A stretch of 64,000 nucleotides of DNA from Streptomyces xanthophaeus. Lineage in GTDB: Bacteria; Actinomycetota; Actinomycetes; Streptomycetales; Streptomycetaceae. Location: positions 1,860,001 to 1,924,000 of the forward strand of contig NZ_CP076543.1 of assembly GCF_030440515.1 (NCBI RefSeq), read 5' to 3'. Under the pieces are notes generated by a model, which saw only the letters and a list, made by a program, of their open reading frames with translations, searched no databases and was not told the origin of the DNA. Below are positions 45,013 through 54,066 of the stretch, piece after piece. Position 1 is the stretch's first letter. The number at the start of each line of letters is the position of its first letter. The position numbers and the translations under genes are program-made.

Positions 45013-47405
45013 GGCTGATCCCGTCGGAGCTCTTCTTCCACTGTCTGGGTCCCCTGTTCGTAGTCCGCCCAGGCATCGGCCACCTCTTCGGGTGTCGCGG
45101 TGTCGGGCCGGACGACGGTGTCCTGCGCGCGGGGCTCGCGCAGCTGTTCGGCGATGTGGGTCTGCGGGACGCGCTCCGGGAGGGCCGGGCGGACCGCAAG
45201 TGCGGGTACGGGTACGGGTACGAGTGCGGGCGCGGCCGCAGGCTCGGGCACGGCTGCGGGCGCGGCTGCGGGCGCGGGTGCCTTCGTACGGCGGCTCGGC
45301 AGCCCGGCGCTCGTGTGCACGACCGGCTCGGGCTCCGGGGCGGGCTCGGGCTCGCGTACCGCGGGCAGGCTCGGCACCGGGTCGGTCGCCGGGTCGGTGG
45401 CCGGGTCGGTGGCCCGGGACGGGGCCGGGAGCAGCTCCAGGACCCGGGCCTGCGGCTCGATCTCGCGCGGCGCCTGCGCGTCGGTCGCCACCAGCAGCTG
45501 CCTGGGCAGGATCACCACCGCCGAGGTACCCCCGTACACCGAGCGGCGCAGGGTGACCGTCGCGCGGAGCTGGTCGGCGAGGTGCCCGACCACGAAGAGG
45601 CCGAGCCGGTGCGCGTTCTGCGCCAGCACGGAGTACGGCGGGGCCTCGTGCAGGCGCCCGTTCATCTCCTCGTAGCGCTCCGGGCTCACCCGCGGCCCCC
45701 GGTCCTCGATCTCGACGGACAGCCCGTCCGTCACGAGTTCGGCGCGGATGACCACCTTGGACTTCGGCGGGGAGAACCGGGTGGCGTTGTCCAGCAGTTC
45801 CGCGAGCAGGTGGCTGATCTGGCTGATCGCGGACGGTTCCACGCTGGTCTCGTCCAGGGCCTGCCGCTCGATGCGCCGGAAGTCCTCGACCTCCGCGGCC
45901 GCTTCGCGCAGCAGGTCGGCGACGCGCATGGGCTCGGTGTGCGGGTCGGGGACCTCGCCGCCCGCCAGGATGAGGAGGTTCTCGATCTGCCGCCGCATGC
46001 CGACCGTCAGCTGGTCGGCCCGCATCAGCTCCGCCAGCAGCGCCTCGTCGTGGCCGAAGGTGTCCTGGAGGTCCTCGGTGAGGCTCAGCTGGCGGCTGAC
46101 CAGGTTTCCGGTGCGCGAGGCGATGCCCGAGGCGAACAGTCCGAATCCGTGGCGCTCCGCGGCGAGCTCGCGGTGTCCGTCGACGGACACCGCGACGGCC
46201 CGGGCGAAGGCGTCGCTGATGCGTCCGACCTCGTCCCGGTCCCCGCTCACGGCCGGCAGGGCCTCGGGGTCCACGGTCTGGCCGCGCCGGAGCCGGGCCA
46301 CGACGTCGGGCAGGGTCTCCTCGGCGACGGTCACCGTGCGCACGTGCAGGTCGTGCAGGCGGCGGAGCACCGACCGGGTGGTGAAGACCACGACGACCAC
46401 GACGGCCAGCAGCCCGCCGGCGCTGCCCCCGATCAGCCAGGCGACCTCGGTCTGCAGCTCCGCAGCCTTGGCCTCGCCGCGGGCGAGCACCGAGCGCGCC
46501 AGGTCGATGTTGAGCGTGGTCATCTGCACGGAGAAGTTGGCGTGCGCGGAGGACCAGCCGCCGACGTCGGCGGGCAGCCTGATGCCCGAGACGATGTCCT
46601 TGTGCCCGGAGAGGACCGCGCTCTCGATGCGCGTCTTGGTCTGCCAGTCCGAGGAGCCGACGACCCGCTCGTAGAAGCGCTGGTCCCGGTCCGTCAGGTG
46701 CGGCACGATCAGCGCCTCGTGCAGGTACCGCTGGGCGCCCAGGGCGCTGACGAACTGGTCGTAGCCGACGAAGGTCAGTTCCCCGGACGGGCCGGCCAGG
46801 GCCAGGACGGTGTCCTCGCGCGCCACCATCTCGGTGGCCTGGAGCATCGACACCACGGGACGGCTCGCCTGGGCGAGTTCGGCGTCCTCGGCGTGGCTGA
46901 ACTCCTGCTGGTACACCTGGATGACCTTGCCGATCACCTCGGAGTAGTAGGCCAGCGTGCTGTCGGCGGCGCCGCTGCGGGTGTCCGCGCGCCGGCGGTA
47001 CTCGGCCAGTTTCTCCAGTTGCCGCGTCACCTCCGCGAAGGACCGCGAGGGATCGACCGCCAGCCGGCGGAACTCGGCCGCGGCCAGGTCCGTGGCCTCG
47101 CGGCGGACGCGCAGTTCGCCCTCGGACCCGTCGGTGCCCGTCCACCGGGCGGCGGTCGCCGTCCGCTCGGCCTGCATGTCGACCATGAGCGTGTAGAGCG
47201 GGGCGCCGACCTGTTCGGCGGCCGCCACGTCGGACCGGAGCTGCTCCGACTGGGCCAGCAACCGTTCCGCGGTCACCGCCACTTGGGTGCCCATGGCGAC
47301 GGTGGGGACCACCGCCAGCCAGATCAGCAGGGTGCGCAGACGCACGGTGCGCCGCCGACGGGTCGTCGACTGCCGTCGTATGCCTTCGGGTTCTATGGGA
47401 GACAT
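45009..47405 (-). CDS. cvnA: conservon nitrate/nitrite-sensor-type histidine kinase (CvnA)
   Basis: A 798-residue membrane kinase. The first membrane helix is near 24-43 (TLLIWLAVVPTVAMG). An extracytoplasmic NIT sensor domain follows (about 45-320). A second helix (SAGGLLAVVVVVVFTTR near 332) leads to a HAMP and a coiled coil. The GHKL ATPase has HLLAELLDNATRFSPP as the N box, EIEDRGPRV as G1 and RLGLFVVGHLADQL as G2. A classical phospho-accepting His H-box is not obvious, as usual in CvnA proteins. The C-terminal ~170 residues are Pro/Ala/Glu-rich. I start at ATG 47405 (GAGGAC upstream), since an earlier ATG would place extra residues over the promoter. Confidence 0.9.
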   Translation of the reverse strand: MSPIEPEGIRRQSTTRRRRTVRLRTLLIWLAVVPTVAMGTQVAVTAERLLAQSEQLRSDVAAAEQVGAPLYTLMVDMQAERTATAARWTGTDGSEGELRVRREATDLAAAEFRRLAVDPSRSFAEVTRQLEKLAEYRRRADTRSGAADSTLAYYSEVIGKVIQVYQQEFSHAEDAELAQASRPVVSMLQATEMVAREDTVLALAGPSGELTFVGYDQFVSALGAQRYLHEALIVPHLTDRDQRFYERVVGSSDWQTKTRIESAVLSGHKDIVSGIRLPADVGGWSSAHANFSVQMTTLNIDLARSVLARGEAKAAELQTEVAWLIGGSAGGLLAVVVVVVFTTRSVLRRLHDLHVRTVTVAEETLPDVVARLRRGQTVDPEALPAVSGDRDEVGRISDAFARAVAVSVDGHRELAAERHGFGLFASGIASRTGNLVSRQLSLTEDLQDTFGHDEALLAELMRADQLTVGMRRQIENLLILAGGEVPDPHTEPMRVADLLREAAAEVEDFRRIERQALDETSVEPSAISQISHLLAELLDNATRFSPPKSKVVIRAELVTDGLSVEIEDRGPRVSPERYEEMNGRLHEAPPYSVLAQNAHRLGLFVVGHLADQLRATVTLRRSVYGGTSAVVILPRQLLVATDAQAPREIEPQARVLELLPAPSRATDPATDPATDPVPSLPAVREPEPAPEPEPVVHTSAGLPSRRTKAPAPAAAPAAVPEPAAAPALVPVPVPALAVRPALPERVPQTHIAEQLREPRAQDTVVRPDTATPEEVADAWADYEQGTQTVEEELRRDQP

Positions 47406-47708
47406 CGGTCCTCGCGAGCGGGGGACGGCGGGAGGCCGATCATAACCAGACATGGGGGAGATTCGGATAGGTGTCTTCCGAGGCCCAACCGTGCTAGTTG
47501 CGGTAAATCATCGCAGGCCAGAGATCGGATCGGAATCGAACCGCGACGTACTCGACACCATTGCCGCCCCGTCACGTTCCGGCCGCCGGTCAACCGGTGG
47601 AGGTCACGGGTGTCCGGTGACAGGGCGACGGCCCGCCGCGTCCGTTCCCCGGACTCCGCCCGTGTGCCAGGAGCAGGTGCAGCCCCCGCCCCCGCGAACG
47701 CGTCGGCG
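47406..47708 (-). promoter_or_regulatory. upstream region of the conservon
   Basis: This 303-bp gap separates cvnA from the end of the Ser/Thr kinase gene, both leftward, and contains no credible gene. A TATGAT hexamer on the leftward strand (47444-47439) is a good -10 element 34 bp before the cvnA start, but no matching TTGACA-like -35 is visible. The region is less GC-rich than its neighbours around 47490-47570, as expected of a promoter. Confidence 0.4.
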
Positions 47709-49073
47709 TCAACGACCGGCATCGGCGGCCGGACGGCCGGTCAGCGACCCCTGGGGCTCGCCCCGTACGAGCTTTCCGGCAGCGCTCAGAAGCCGCGGCG
47801 GTACGTCCGGCCGCTGCCGGGCGCGCTGCGCGAGGTGGTGGCGCAGGGCCGGGTCGGGGGCGCACCGGTAGCGTTCGAGGTAGTAGGCGATCTGGTCGGA
47901 CCAGACCCAGAGGCCGTCGGTGCGGAAGCCGGCGGGCACCACCCTGCTCCGGGCGGGATCAAGGCGGTCCGGTTCCGGGACGAGGCCGTGCAGGGCCACG
48001 GGAGCCTCCCTGAGGGACCTGAGCAGGGCCGCGCACTCCTCGGCCGAGGTCACGTGCTCGCGGTCGGGCGCGATGGCGGGCGCTCCGTCGGGCCCCCGGA
48101 AGTCGAAGACCCGCGCGAGGTGCAGCGCGGTGGCCGGCGACGTCCCGCCGTCCGGCGAGCGCGGGACGTCCGCGTCGGCGCGCGGGTCGGCCAGCGTGGG
48201 CGTGTAGCCGCGAGGCGCCTCCAGCTGCCGGAGCCGTCCGCTGACGGCTGCGGCGTCCGGCGGCCGCGCCTCGCGGTCCTTGGCCAGCAGATCGAGGATG
48301 AGCCGTTCCAGGCCGGCGGGCAGGTCGGGGCGGAGCTCCGTCGGTGGGGGCGGAGGTTCGTGGAGGTGCCGGGCGAGGACGGAGTGGACCGCTCCGGTTC
48401 CGAACGGCGGTGTCCCTGTGACCAGTTCGTACAGGAGGCAGCCGAGCGAGTAGAGATCGGCGCGGGCGTCCACCGCCTCTCCCTGGATCTGTTCCGGGGA
48501 GGCGTAGGGCGGACTCCCGAGGAAGTGCCCGCTCACCGTCAGTTTGGTCAGGCCCCGACGGCCCGGCGCGGCTCCGGGCAGCAGCGCGGCGATGCCGAAG
48601 TCCACGACCTTGACGGTTCCGGTCCGGGTCAGGATGACGTTCGACGGCTTGAGGTCGCGGTGGACGATCTCCTTCGCGTGCGCGGTGTGCAGCGCGGCGC
48701 AGATCTGGCGGGCCCATGCGAGTACGTCGGTCAGGGGCGGCCGGGCCCCGCCGCGGACCAGGGTGTCCAGCGAGCTGCCCTCGACCAGCTCCATCACCAC
48801 GTGGTAGCAGGGGTCCTTCCTGAAGTCGTAGACCGTGACGATGTGCGGGTCTCCGGCCAGCCGTGCCGTGAAACTGGCCTCGCGCTCGAACCGGGCCCGG
48901 AAGTGCGTGTCCTGCGCCGCGGCCGGGTGGATCAGCTTGAGCGCGACCTCCCGGTCGAGCAGTTCGTCGTGGGCGCGCCACACCTCGCCCATCCCGCCCG
49001 CCCCCAGCAGCACGCGCAGCCGGTAGCGCCCGTCGAGCAGCCGGCCCTCGGTGGCGCCGGTCACCGGGCTCAC
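47709..49073 (-). CDS. Ser/Thr protein kinase with C-terminal domain of unknown function
   Basis: A 454-residue Hanks-type kinase, cytoplasmic (no membrane helix). [14 protein letters not shown] is the Gly loop and EVALKLI supplies the ATP Lys. [11 protein letters not shown] is the catalytic loop and VVDFGIAAL the Mg site. [13 protein letters not shown] is the activation/APE segment and [19 protein letters not shown] subdomain IX. Residues ~300-454 carry a separate domain ([21 protein letters not shown]) that I have no name for. GTG 49073 overlaps the stop of the TPR-Hsp70 gene (GTGA), so the two are made together and this kinase may phosphorylate that protein. Confidence 0.9.
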   Translation of the reverse strand: MSPVTGATEGRLLDGRYRLRVLLGAGGMGEVWRAHDELLDREVALKLIHPAAAQDTHFRARFEREASFTARLAGDPHIVTVYDFRKDPCYHVVMELVEGSSLDTLVRGGARPPLTDVLAWARQICAALHTAHAKEIVHRDLKPSNVILTRTGTVKVVDFGIAALLPGAAPGRRGLTKLTVSGHFLGSPPYASPEQIQGEAVDARADLYSLGCLLYELVTGTPPFGTGAVHSVLARHLHEPPPPPTELRPDLPAGLERLILDLLAKDREARPPDAAAVSGRLRQLEAPRGYTPTLADPRADADVPRSPDGGTSPATALHLARVFDFRGPDGAPAIAPDREHVTSAEECAALLRSLREAPVALHGLVPEPDRLDPARSRVVPAGFRTDGLWVWSDQIAYYLERYRCAPDPALRHHLAQRARQRPDVPPRLLSAAGKLVRGEPQGSLTGRPAADAGR

Positions 49074-52000
49074 CCGCCGTCTCCGCCCGCCGCGCCCGTC
49101 AGACCGAATCCGGCGCTCGCGAGCAGGCCGGCCAGCGAGTCGGTCGTGACGGCGAAGGCGGGCTCCGACTCCGCGCGCAGGGCCAGCGTGCCGATCACCT
49201 CTCCGAGCTCGTTGAGCAGGGGGCCGCCGGCCGCTTCGGGGGGCAGTCCCAGATCGGTCTTGAACAACTGGAGTCGCTGCTCCGGGAAGACCTCGAACTT
49301 CTCGACGATGCCGGGAAGCAGTGCGTCGTCCGGGGCCGGGGCCCAGACGAGGTCGCCGATGTGGACGAGCCGGGGGAAGCCCAGCCGCAGCGGCGCCGCC
49401 TGCACCGGCTCGGCCAGGAGCAGCACGGCCGTGGCGATGGAGGAGGAGTCGGCGAGGAAGACCCGGCGCACGGCCCGCTCCCCTTCGGCCAGCCGCACGG
49501 TCATCCCCTCGGGGTCCTGAGCCGTCCAGCGCCGGCTGGTCAGGACGTGGCGGTCCGAGATCAGGAAGCCGCTGCCCTCCTGGCCGCTGCCGTCCGCCAC
49601 CCGCACCAGGGCGGACCTGGCCGATGCCACGAACGCCCCGGGGTCTTCGGGGTCGAGCACGACCGCGCGCAGCCGGGCCGCGTCGGCCAGCAGCGTCCGC
49701 CGGTAGCCCTCCACGTCCCCGGCGCCGGCGAGGCAGTGCAGCCGCCGCCGGAGGTCGTCGGGGGCGGTGAGCGGCTCGGCCAGTTCCTCCAGGGCGTGGA
49801 GCGCCCGGCCGTGGTCACCGGCGTCGTGCAGGGCGCGGAAGCGCGTCAGCGGGTCACTGTCCACGGCGGCGAGGGCCGCGAGCACGCCGTTCCAGCGGGT
49901 CAGCCGGGCCATGCCCTGCCGCATGGCGTCGAGGTGCACCCCGAGCTGGTGGGCGAGGTGCTCTCCCGCGGCTGTCCGTTCCGCCAGGACGGGCTGGGAG
50001 AGGTAGTCCCGCGCAGTGGTCAGCAGGTCCCGCAACGGGGCGCGCAGGGAGAGGAGTTCGCCCTCCAGCTCGGCCGACTGCGGGCCGTACATCTCGGCGA
50101 GCATGCCCTGCACGGCCGGGTCCAGGGCCCGGCGGGACGGCCGGTGGGCGCTCAGGCGCTCGCGGAACTCGTGGCAGAGCGGCTCGCAGTCGCCGAGCTC
50201 GGCCGCCTCCTCGACCAGCCGGCGCAGGGTGCGCCCGAGTTCCTCCAGTTCGCGCTGGACGGTGTGCCGCCGCGACATCGTCTCGATCTCGCCGGGTGCG
50301 AGCAGGGTCGTCTCGGTGAACTCGGCCGAGCTGCTGTTCCCGGTCACGGTGTCGCGCGCCGTGACCGTCAGGACGCAGCTCCTGTCGAAGCCGAAGGTCA
50401 CTTCGATCTGCGGTACTCCGCGCGCGACCGGCGGGATGTTCGCCAGCCGCAGGACCCCCACCAGGGAACGGGGCTCGATCCGGCCGATGTAGACCTTGAT
50501 GTCCACCTCCGTCTGCAGGTCCCGGGTCGTGGTGTAGGTCTTCGACTCCTGGGTCGGAATGGGCGTGTTCCGCCCGACGAGGACGGAGAAGCCCGTGCTG
50601 CCGTCGGCCTCGGCGACCGCGATCCCGAGGTCGAAGGGGGTCACGTCCTGCAGTTGGATGTCCTCCAGGAGACCGGAGAGCACGGCACCTTCCAGTGCGG
50701 CACCGCAGGCCACAGCCGTCCGGGCATCCGACAGGACGGTGCGGTCGGCCTCGAAGACCTGCTCCACGGTCCCGCTGATCAGCGGCGAGAGCATGGGGCC
50801 ACCGACCAGGACGAGGTGGTCGGGCGGGAGGCCGCGCTCGTCCATCATCCGCTCGCAGACGTCGCGCAGGGTGCGCAGCGAGTCGGCGAGCAGGGCGGCG
50901 AGTTCGTCGCGGGTGAGCTCCAAGCGCACTTCCGGCTGCCCGAGGTAGGCGTTGAGGGTGTATTCGGCCTCGTGCTGGGAGGAGAGGGCGATCTTGAGGT
51001 GCTCGGCGGCCAGTTCGAGCCGTCGGCGCGCCCGGCCGGTCGCCGGGACCTCGAGTCCGCGGCCGCGGAGCCGCCGCGCGAGCTCGTCGGCCACGATGCG
51101 GTCGAAGTCGTACCCGCCGTACTCGTTGTCGCCGAGGATGTTGCGGACCTGGTAGCGGTTGCCCTGGACCTCCATGGCGCTCACGTCGAGGGTGCCCGCG
51201 CCGAGGTCCACGACGGTGACCTCGCCGCTCAGCCGCCGCTGGGCGGCGGCCGCCAGGCAGGCCGCGGTCGGCTCGTGGATCAGGCGCCTGGCCTTCACCC
51301 CGGCGATCTCGCAGGCGCTGCGGGTGGCGTGCTTGGCGTTGTTGAGGAAGTACGCGGGGATGGTGAGGATCGCCTCATCCCGTTCCAGGGTGAGGTCGTG
51401 GTGCTCGGCCGCCCAGTCCAGCCACTCGTCGCGCACCTGCCCGAGCGCTTCGCGGGCCAGCTCACCGAGCCGTTCCCGTACCTGCCCGGCGAGGTGTTTC
51501 TCCACCAGCGTCCGGGCGTGCGCGATCAGGCGGGCGGCGACCTCTTCCGGCCGGTACGAGCGGTCGAGGATGGTGTAGGACATGCCGTCGCCCATCCGCC
51601 GCTTGGACGCGCTGATGTGGCCGACCACCCAGGAAGCGAGGATCTGGTCGCCGGTCAGTCCGACGCGTTCCTCGCCCCCCTTGGTCACCGTCAGGGTGGA
51701 GGCGAACTGGGAGTTCACTCCGTCCGGGCAGATGACCGGCTGTCCGCTGTGCGCGTCGTAGAGGGCGGCGACGCACGAGTGGGTGCCGAGGTCGAGGCCC
51801 CAGACGGTGGCGAAGCGGGCGTCCGTCTCGGCGCGGGCCCGCTGCGCCCACTCTGCGGCCCGCTCCTCGAACACCTTGCGGCCGACGGCGCCGATCGCCT
51901 GCAGGGCCTGGCTCACCCGTTCGCGCTGCAGCTCGGGGACGGCCGCGTCGTCCTGCTCGGCGAGTGACTTCAGGATCCCGGCGGCCGCCGAGTCGCGTCC

Positions 52001-53560
52001 CCTGCGCTCCAGGGCGTCCAGGCAGCGCTCGACGAGCTCGGCGATGTCGCCCGTCCTGCGCAGGAACGGGGCCAGCCGCGGGTCCTCGATCGCGTCCTCG
52101 CCCTGCCAGTGGATCAGAGCGCGGGCCGCCGCCGAGGCGTCGTCCGCCCGGCCGTAGAGCGCGACGGCCTCCTCGTACCGCCCGTCCTGCTCGTGCAGGC
52201 GGGCCGCGCCGAGCAGGTCGCCGCCGGCCTCGCGGGCCGCGGCGCGGGCCGCCCGGCCCTCGGCCGAGTCCTCGCTCTTGAGGACACGGTCGGCGTCGCC
52301 GAACCGCTCGGCCTTCCGGAAGAGGGTGTGCGCACGGTAGAGATCACCGGCGTCCTCGGCGTGTCCGGCCGCTTGCGCGGGCTGGCCCGCCGCCTCCTCG
52401 AACCGGCTCCACTCCAGGTGCACGGCCTGGCGGTCCGCCGCGGGCGCCTGCCGCAGCAGATCGTCCAGACGGCGCCGCTCGACCGCGACGACGGCCGCGC
52501 GCAACCCCTCCAGCTCGGTCTTCCGGTCGGCGACCCGCTCCGTGGGACCCGCGGCCCGTTCCAGTTGGCCGAGGATGTCCGAGACGAGCCCGAGGGCGGC
52601 GATCCGGTCGCCCCGTTGCACCTGGTCGTCGATGTCCGGGCGGCAGGCGGCGGCCAGGGAGGCCAGCCGGTCGGGCTCCTCCGCGGGGCAGGTCGCGAGC
52701 GCGGCCCGGTGATCGCCGAGCTGCTCGTGGCAGCGGCTCACCAGATCGCGCCGGCCGGCCTGCTCGCAGTGCGCCAGCGCCTCGGCGGGCCGGCCTGCGG
52801 CGAGGAGGAGTTCACCGGCCCGCTCGTGGAAGTCCCGGACCCGCTCCGACCATCCTTCGGTCCGGGCCAGTTCCAGTGCGGCCAGGACGTCGTCGAGGCG
52901 CTGCGAGGCCGCACAGCAGTCCAGCGCCTCGCGCTTGCGTACGGGGTTGTCCGCGAGCCGCACGGCATCGCCACCGCGGCCGAGGAAGAGCTTCACCGGG
53001 TACAGGTCCGGCACCAGGGGGTCGGCGAGGTGGTCGAAGAAGGCGTGCCACAGCGCGGCGTCGTGGGCGAGCGCGGCCCTCGCGGTGTACGCCCGTAAGG
53101 CTTGCGTCGTCGTGCCGGTGTCGAGGAGACCTGCGTCCTGGCGGCGCCGCAGCAAGGAAACGAGGCTGTCGGCACTGTCCCGCTCGCCCGCCAGCACCGC
53201 CAGCCGGCCCCCGGCCTCACGCTCCAGCGGGAGGTCTCCGGCACGGCCCGCCGCCTCGGCGATCACGGTGAGGACGGTACGGTCGCCGTGCCCGACGGCT
53301 TCGTGCAGCGCCGCCTTCCGGGCCGGCCCCAGGGCCGCCGCGTACCCCTCGGCGGGCAGCCGGCGGCCCGGCCGCTCCAGCAGGTCGGCCGCCAGCGCCG
53401 GGTCGTGGTCGAGCGCCTCCAGGAGCGCCCGTCCGAAGGCCTCGGCGGCCTGGTCCAGGTCTCTTCCGGTCAGCAGCGCGGGCCGGAAGGTCTGCTCCAC
53501 CGCCTTCAGCGCCTTGCGCAGGCTGCGGGGTCTGCCGTCCGAAGACCTGTTGAGCCACAC
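49070..53560 (-). CDS. giant TPR-Hsp70-inactive-trypsin fusion protein
   Basis: A 1496-residue cytoplasmic protein in three parts. Residues ~1-575 are TPR-like helical repeats (ALAHCEQAGRRDLVSRCHEQLGD; LHEQDGRYEEAVALYGRADD). Residues ~582-1075 are a full Hsp70: WGLDLGTHSCVAALYD (phosphate 1), TVVDLGAGTLDVSAME (phosphate 2), LVLVGGPMLSP (adenosine) and a substrate-binding beta-domain with TPFDLGIA. A helical region follows. Residues ~1310-1490 are a trypsin-like domain with SGFLISDRHVLTSRRW where His is expected and PEAAGGPLL where GxSGGP is expected, so it is probably catalytically dead. Codon 155 is TTA (53098-53096). The GTG start at 53560 has GAGGACAG. A chaperone-based sensor or effector role is inferred. 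Confidence 0.85.
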   Translation of the reverse strand: MWLNRSSDGRPRSLRKALKAVEQTFRPALLTGRDLDQAAEAFGRALLEALDHDPALAADLLERPGRRLPAEGYAAALGPARKAALHEAVGHGDRTVLTVIAEAAGRAGDLPLEREAGGRLAVLAGERDSADSLVSLLRRRQDAGLLDTGTTTQALRAYTARAALAHDAALWHAFFDHLADPLVPDLYPVKLFLGRGGDAVRLADNPVRKREALDCCAASQRLDDVLAALELARTEGWSERVRDFHERAGELLLAAGRPAEALAHCEQAGRRDLVSRCHEQLGDHRAALATCPAEEPDRLASLAAACRPDIDDQVQRGDRIAALGLVSDILGQLERAAGPTERVADRKTELEGLRAAVVAVERRRLDDLLRQAPAADRQAVHLEWSRFEEAAGQPAQAAGHAEDAGDLYRAHTLFRKAERFGDADRVLKSEDSAEGRAARAAAREAGGDLLGAARLHEQDGRYEEAVALYGRADDASAAARALIHWQGEDAIEDPRLAPFLRRTGDIAELVERCLDALERRGRDSAAAGILKSLAEQDDAAVPELQRERVSQALQAIGAVGRKVFEERAAEWAQRARAETDARFATVWGLDLGTHSCVAALYDAHSGQPVICPDGVNSQFASTLTVTKGGEERVGLTGDQILASWVVGHISASKRRMGDGMSYTILDRSYRPEEVAARLIAHARTLVEKHLAGQVRERLGELAREALGQVRDEWLDWAAEHHDLTLERDEAILTIPAYFLNNAKHATRSACEIAGVKARRLIHEPTAACLAAAAQRRLSGEVTVVDLGAGTLDVSAMEVQGNRYQVRNILGDNEYGGYDFDRIVADELARRLRGRGLEVPATGRARRRLELAAEHLKIALSSQHEAEYTLNAYLGQPEVRLELTRDELAALLADSLRTLRDVCERMMDERGLPPDHLVLVGGPMLSPLISGTVEQVFEADRTVLSDARTAVACGAALEGAVLSGLLEDIQLQDVTPFDLGIAVAEADGSTGFSVLVGRNTPIPTQESKTYTTTRDLQTEVDIKVYIGRIEPRSLVGVLRLANIPPVARGVPQIEVTFGFDRSCVLTVTARDTVTGNSSSAEFTETTLLAPGEIETMSRRHTVQRELEELGRTLRRLVEEAAELGDCEPLCHEFRERLSAHRPSRRALDPAVQGMLAEMYGPQSAELEGELLSLRAPLRDLLTTARDYLSQPVLAERTAAGEHLAHQLGVHLDAMRQGMARLTRWNGVLAALAAVDSDPLTRFRALHDAGDHGRALHALEELAEPLTAPDDLRRRLHCLAGAGDVEGYRRTLLADAARLRAVVLDPEDPGAFVASARSALVRVADGSGQEGSGFLISDRHVLTSRRWTAQDPEGMTVRLAEGERAVRRVFLADSSSIATAVLLLAEPVQAAPLRLGFPRLVHIGDLVWAPAPDDALLPGIVEKFEVFPEQRLQLFKTDLGLPPEAAGGPLLNELGEVIGTLALRAESEPAFAVTTDSLAGLLASAGFGLTGAAGGDGG

Positions 53561-53754
53561 CTGTCCTCATCCCCCTGCGATCACAAGGCCGGGCCCTGAT
53601 CTCACATGCTAACGACCCTGGGGGCAAAGGGAGATGGGACTGCGGGACTGCCCGCGATCTCCGTGGGACACAGGTTCGAATCCGGCCCGGCGCCCCGGCG
53701 GGAGCGGCGGCGCCCCGAAGGAGGGCACGCGGCCCCGTCGGCCGGAACCACCCC

Positions 53755-53784
53755 TTGCGTACCGCGAGTAACGGCCTTTAGGGT
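53755..53784 (+). promoter_or_regulatory. promoter of the small charged peptide gene
   Basis: TTGCGT (53755-53760) and TAGGGT (53779-53784) are separated by 18 bp, a good fit to the vegetative streptomycete consensus. Transcription would start near 53791, about 20 bases before the GTG. GAGGAA and GGGAGG ribosome sites lie in between. Confidence 0.55.
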
Positions 53785-53811
53785 CGGCGGACTTGAGGAA
53801 CGGGAGGCACC

Positions 53812-53934
53812 GTGGAAGACGACAGGGCACCAGAGGACGACACCCGGACCAAGCCGGAGATCAAGAAGGTGGCCGTCCGCGACGAGGCCAGGAAGCGCGA
53901 CCGGCTCACCATCGACAAGCGGCCGTCGTCCTGA
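53812..53934 (+). CDS. 40-residue charged peptide, candidate RiPP precursor
   Basis: A small gene starting at GTG 53812 with GGGAGG four bases upstream and its own promoter. The product is highly charged: an acidic N-terminal third (VEDDRAPEDDTRTKPE) and a basic C-terminal part (KKVAVRDEARKR, then DRLTIDKRPSS). It has no Cys, signal peptide or membrane helix. Codon choice is fully GC3-rich. It directly precedes a RiPP-type radical SAM gene, followed by a DUF5825-like gene and an exporter. I therefore propose it is the substrate peptide, with Val, Ile or Thr residues of the C-terminal half as candidate modification sites. No homologue is known to me. Confidence 0.55.
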   Translation: MEDDRAPEDDTRTKPEIKKVAVRDEARKRDRLTIDKRPSS

Positions 53935-53969
53935 CCGGGCGGAAGTCGGCACCCGGCGCGGCCCCGGCG

Positions 53970-54016
53970 AGCCCGGCATGATCGGCAGGACACCCCCTGG
54001 GGCCCCGTGCCGGGCT
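53970..54016 (+). terminator. hairpin between peptide gene and radical SAM gene, possible attenuator
   Basis: AGCCCGGCA pairs perfectly with TGCCGGGCT (54008-54016), and inside the loop CCCC pairs with GGGG. No U-tract follows, so termination would be partial. A second small stem (TCCGCC/GGCGGA, 54022-54038) sits before the ribosome site. Partial termination here would give more peptide than enzyme, as in many RiPP operons. Confidence 0.45.
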
Positions 54017-54066
54017 GTCCATCCGCCGGCCCGGCGGACGGAGCGGGGCCGGGCGGGGAGGAGCGC

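Noticed and set aside
44985..49520. A 1511-codon rightward open frame across the conservon and kinase genes
   Set aside because: It lies antisense to five well-supported genes with canonical motifs. In DNA this GC-rich, stop-free antisense frames are expected; the translation is low-complexity with no domain.
53602..53811. Additional small genes in the gap before the candidate precursor
   Set aside because: Frames here are short, in conflict with each other and lack ribosome sites; the tRNA-like T-arm explains part of the structure better.
21631..53998. A 17-base exact repeat (TCGGCAGGACACCCCCT) at 21631-21647 and 53982-53998
   Set aside because: In 64 kb of ~74% GC DNA a few exact 17-base matches are expected by chance; the flanks do not extend the match, so it is not evidence of an attachment-site pair.
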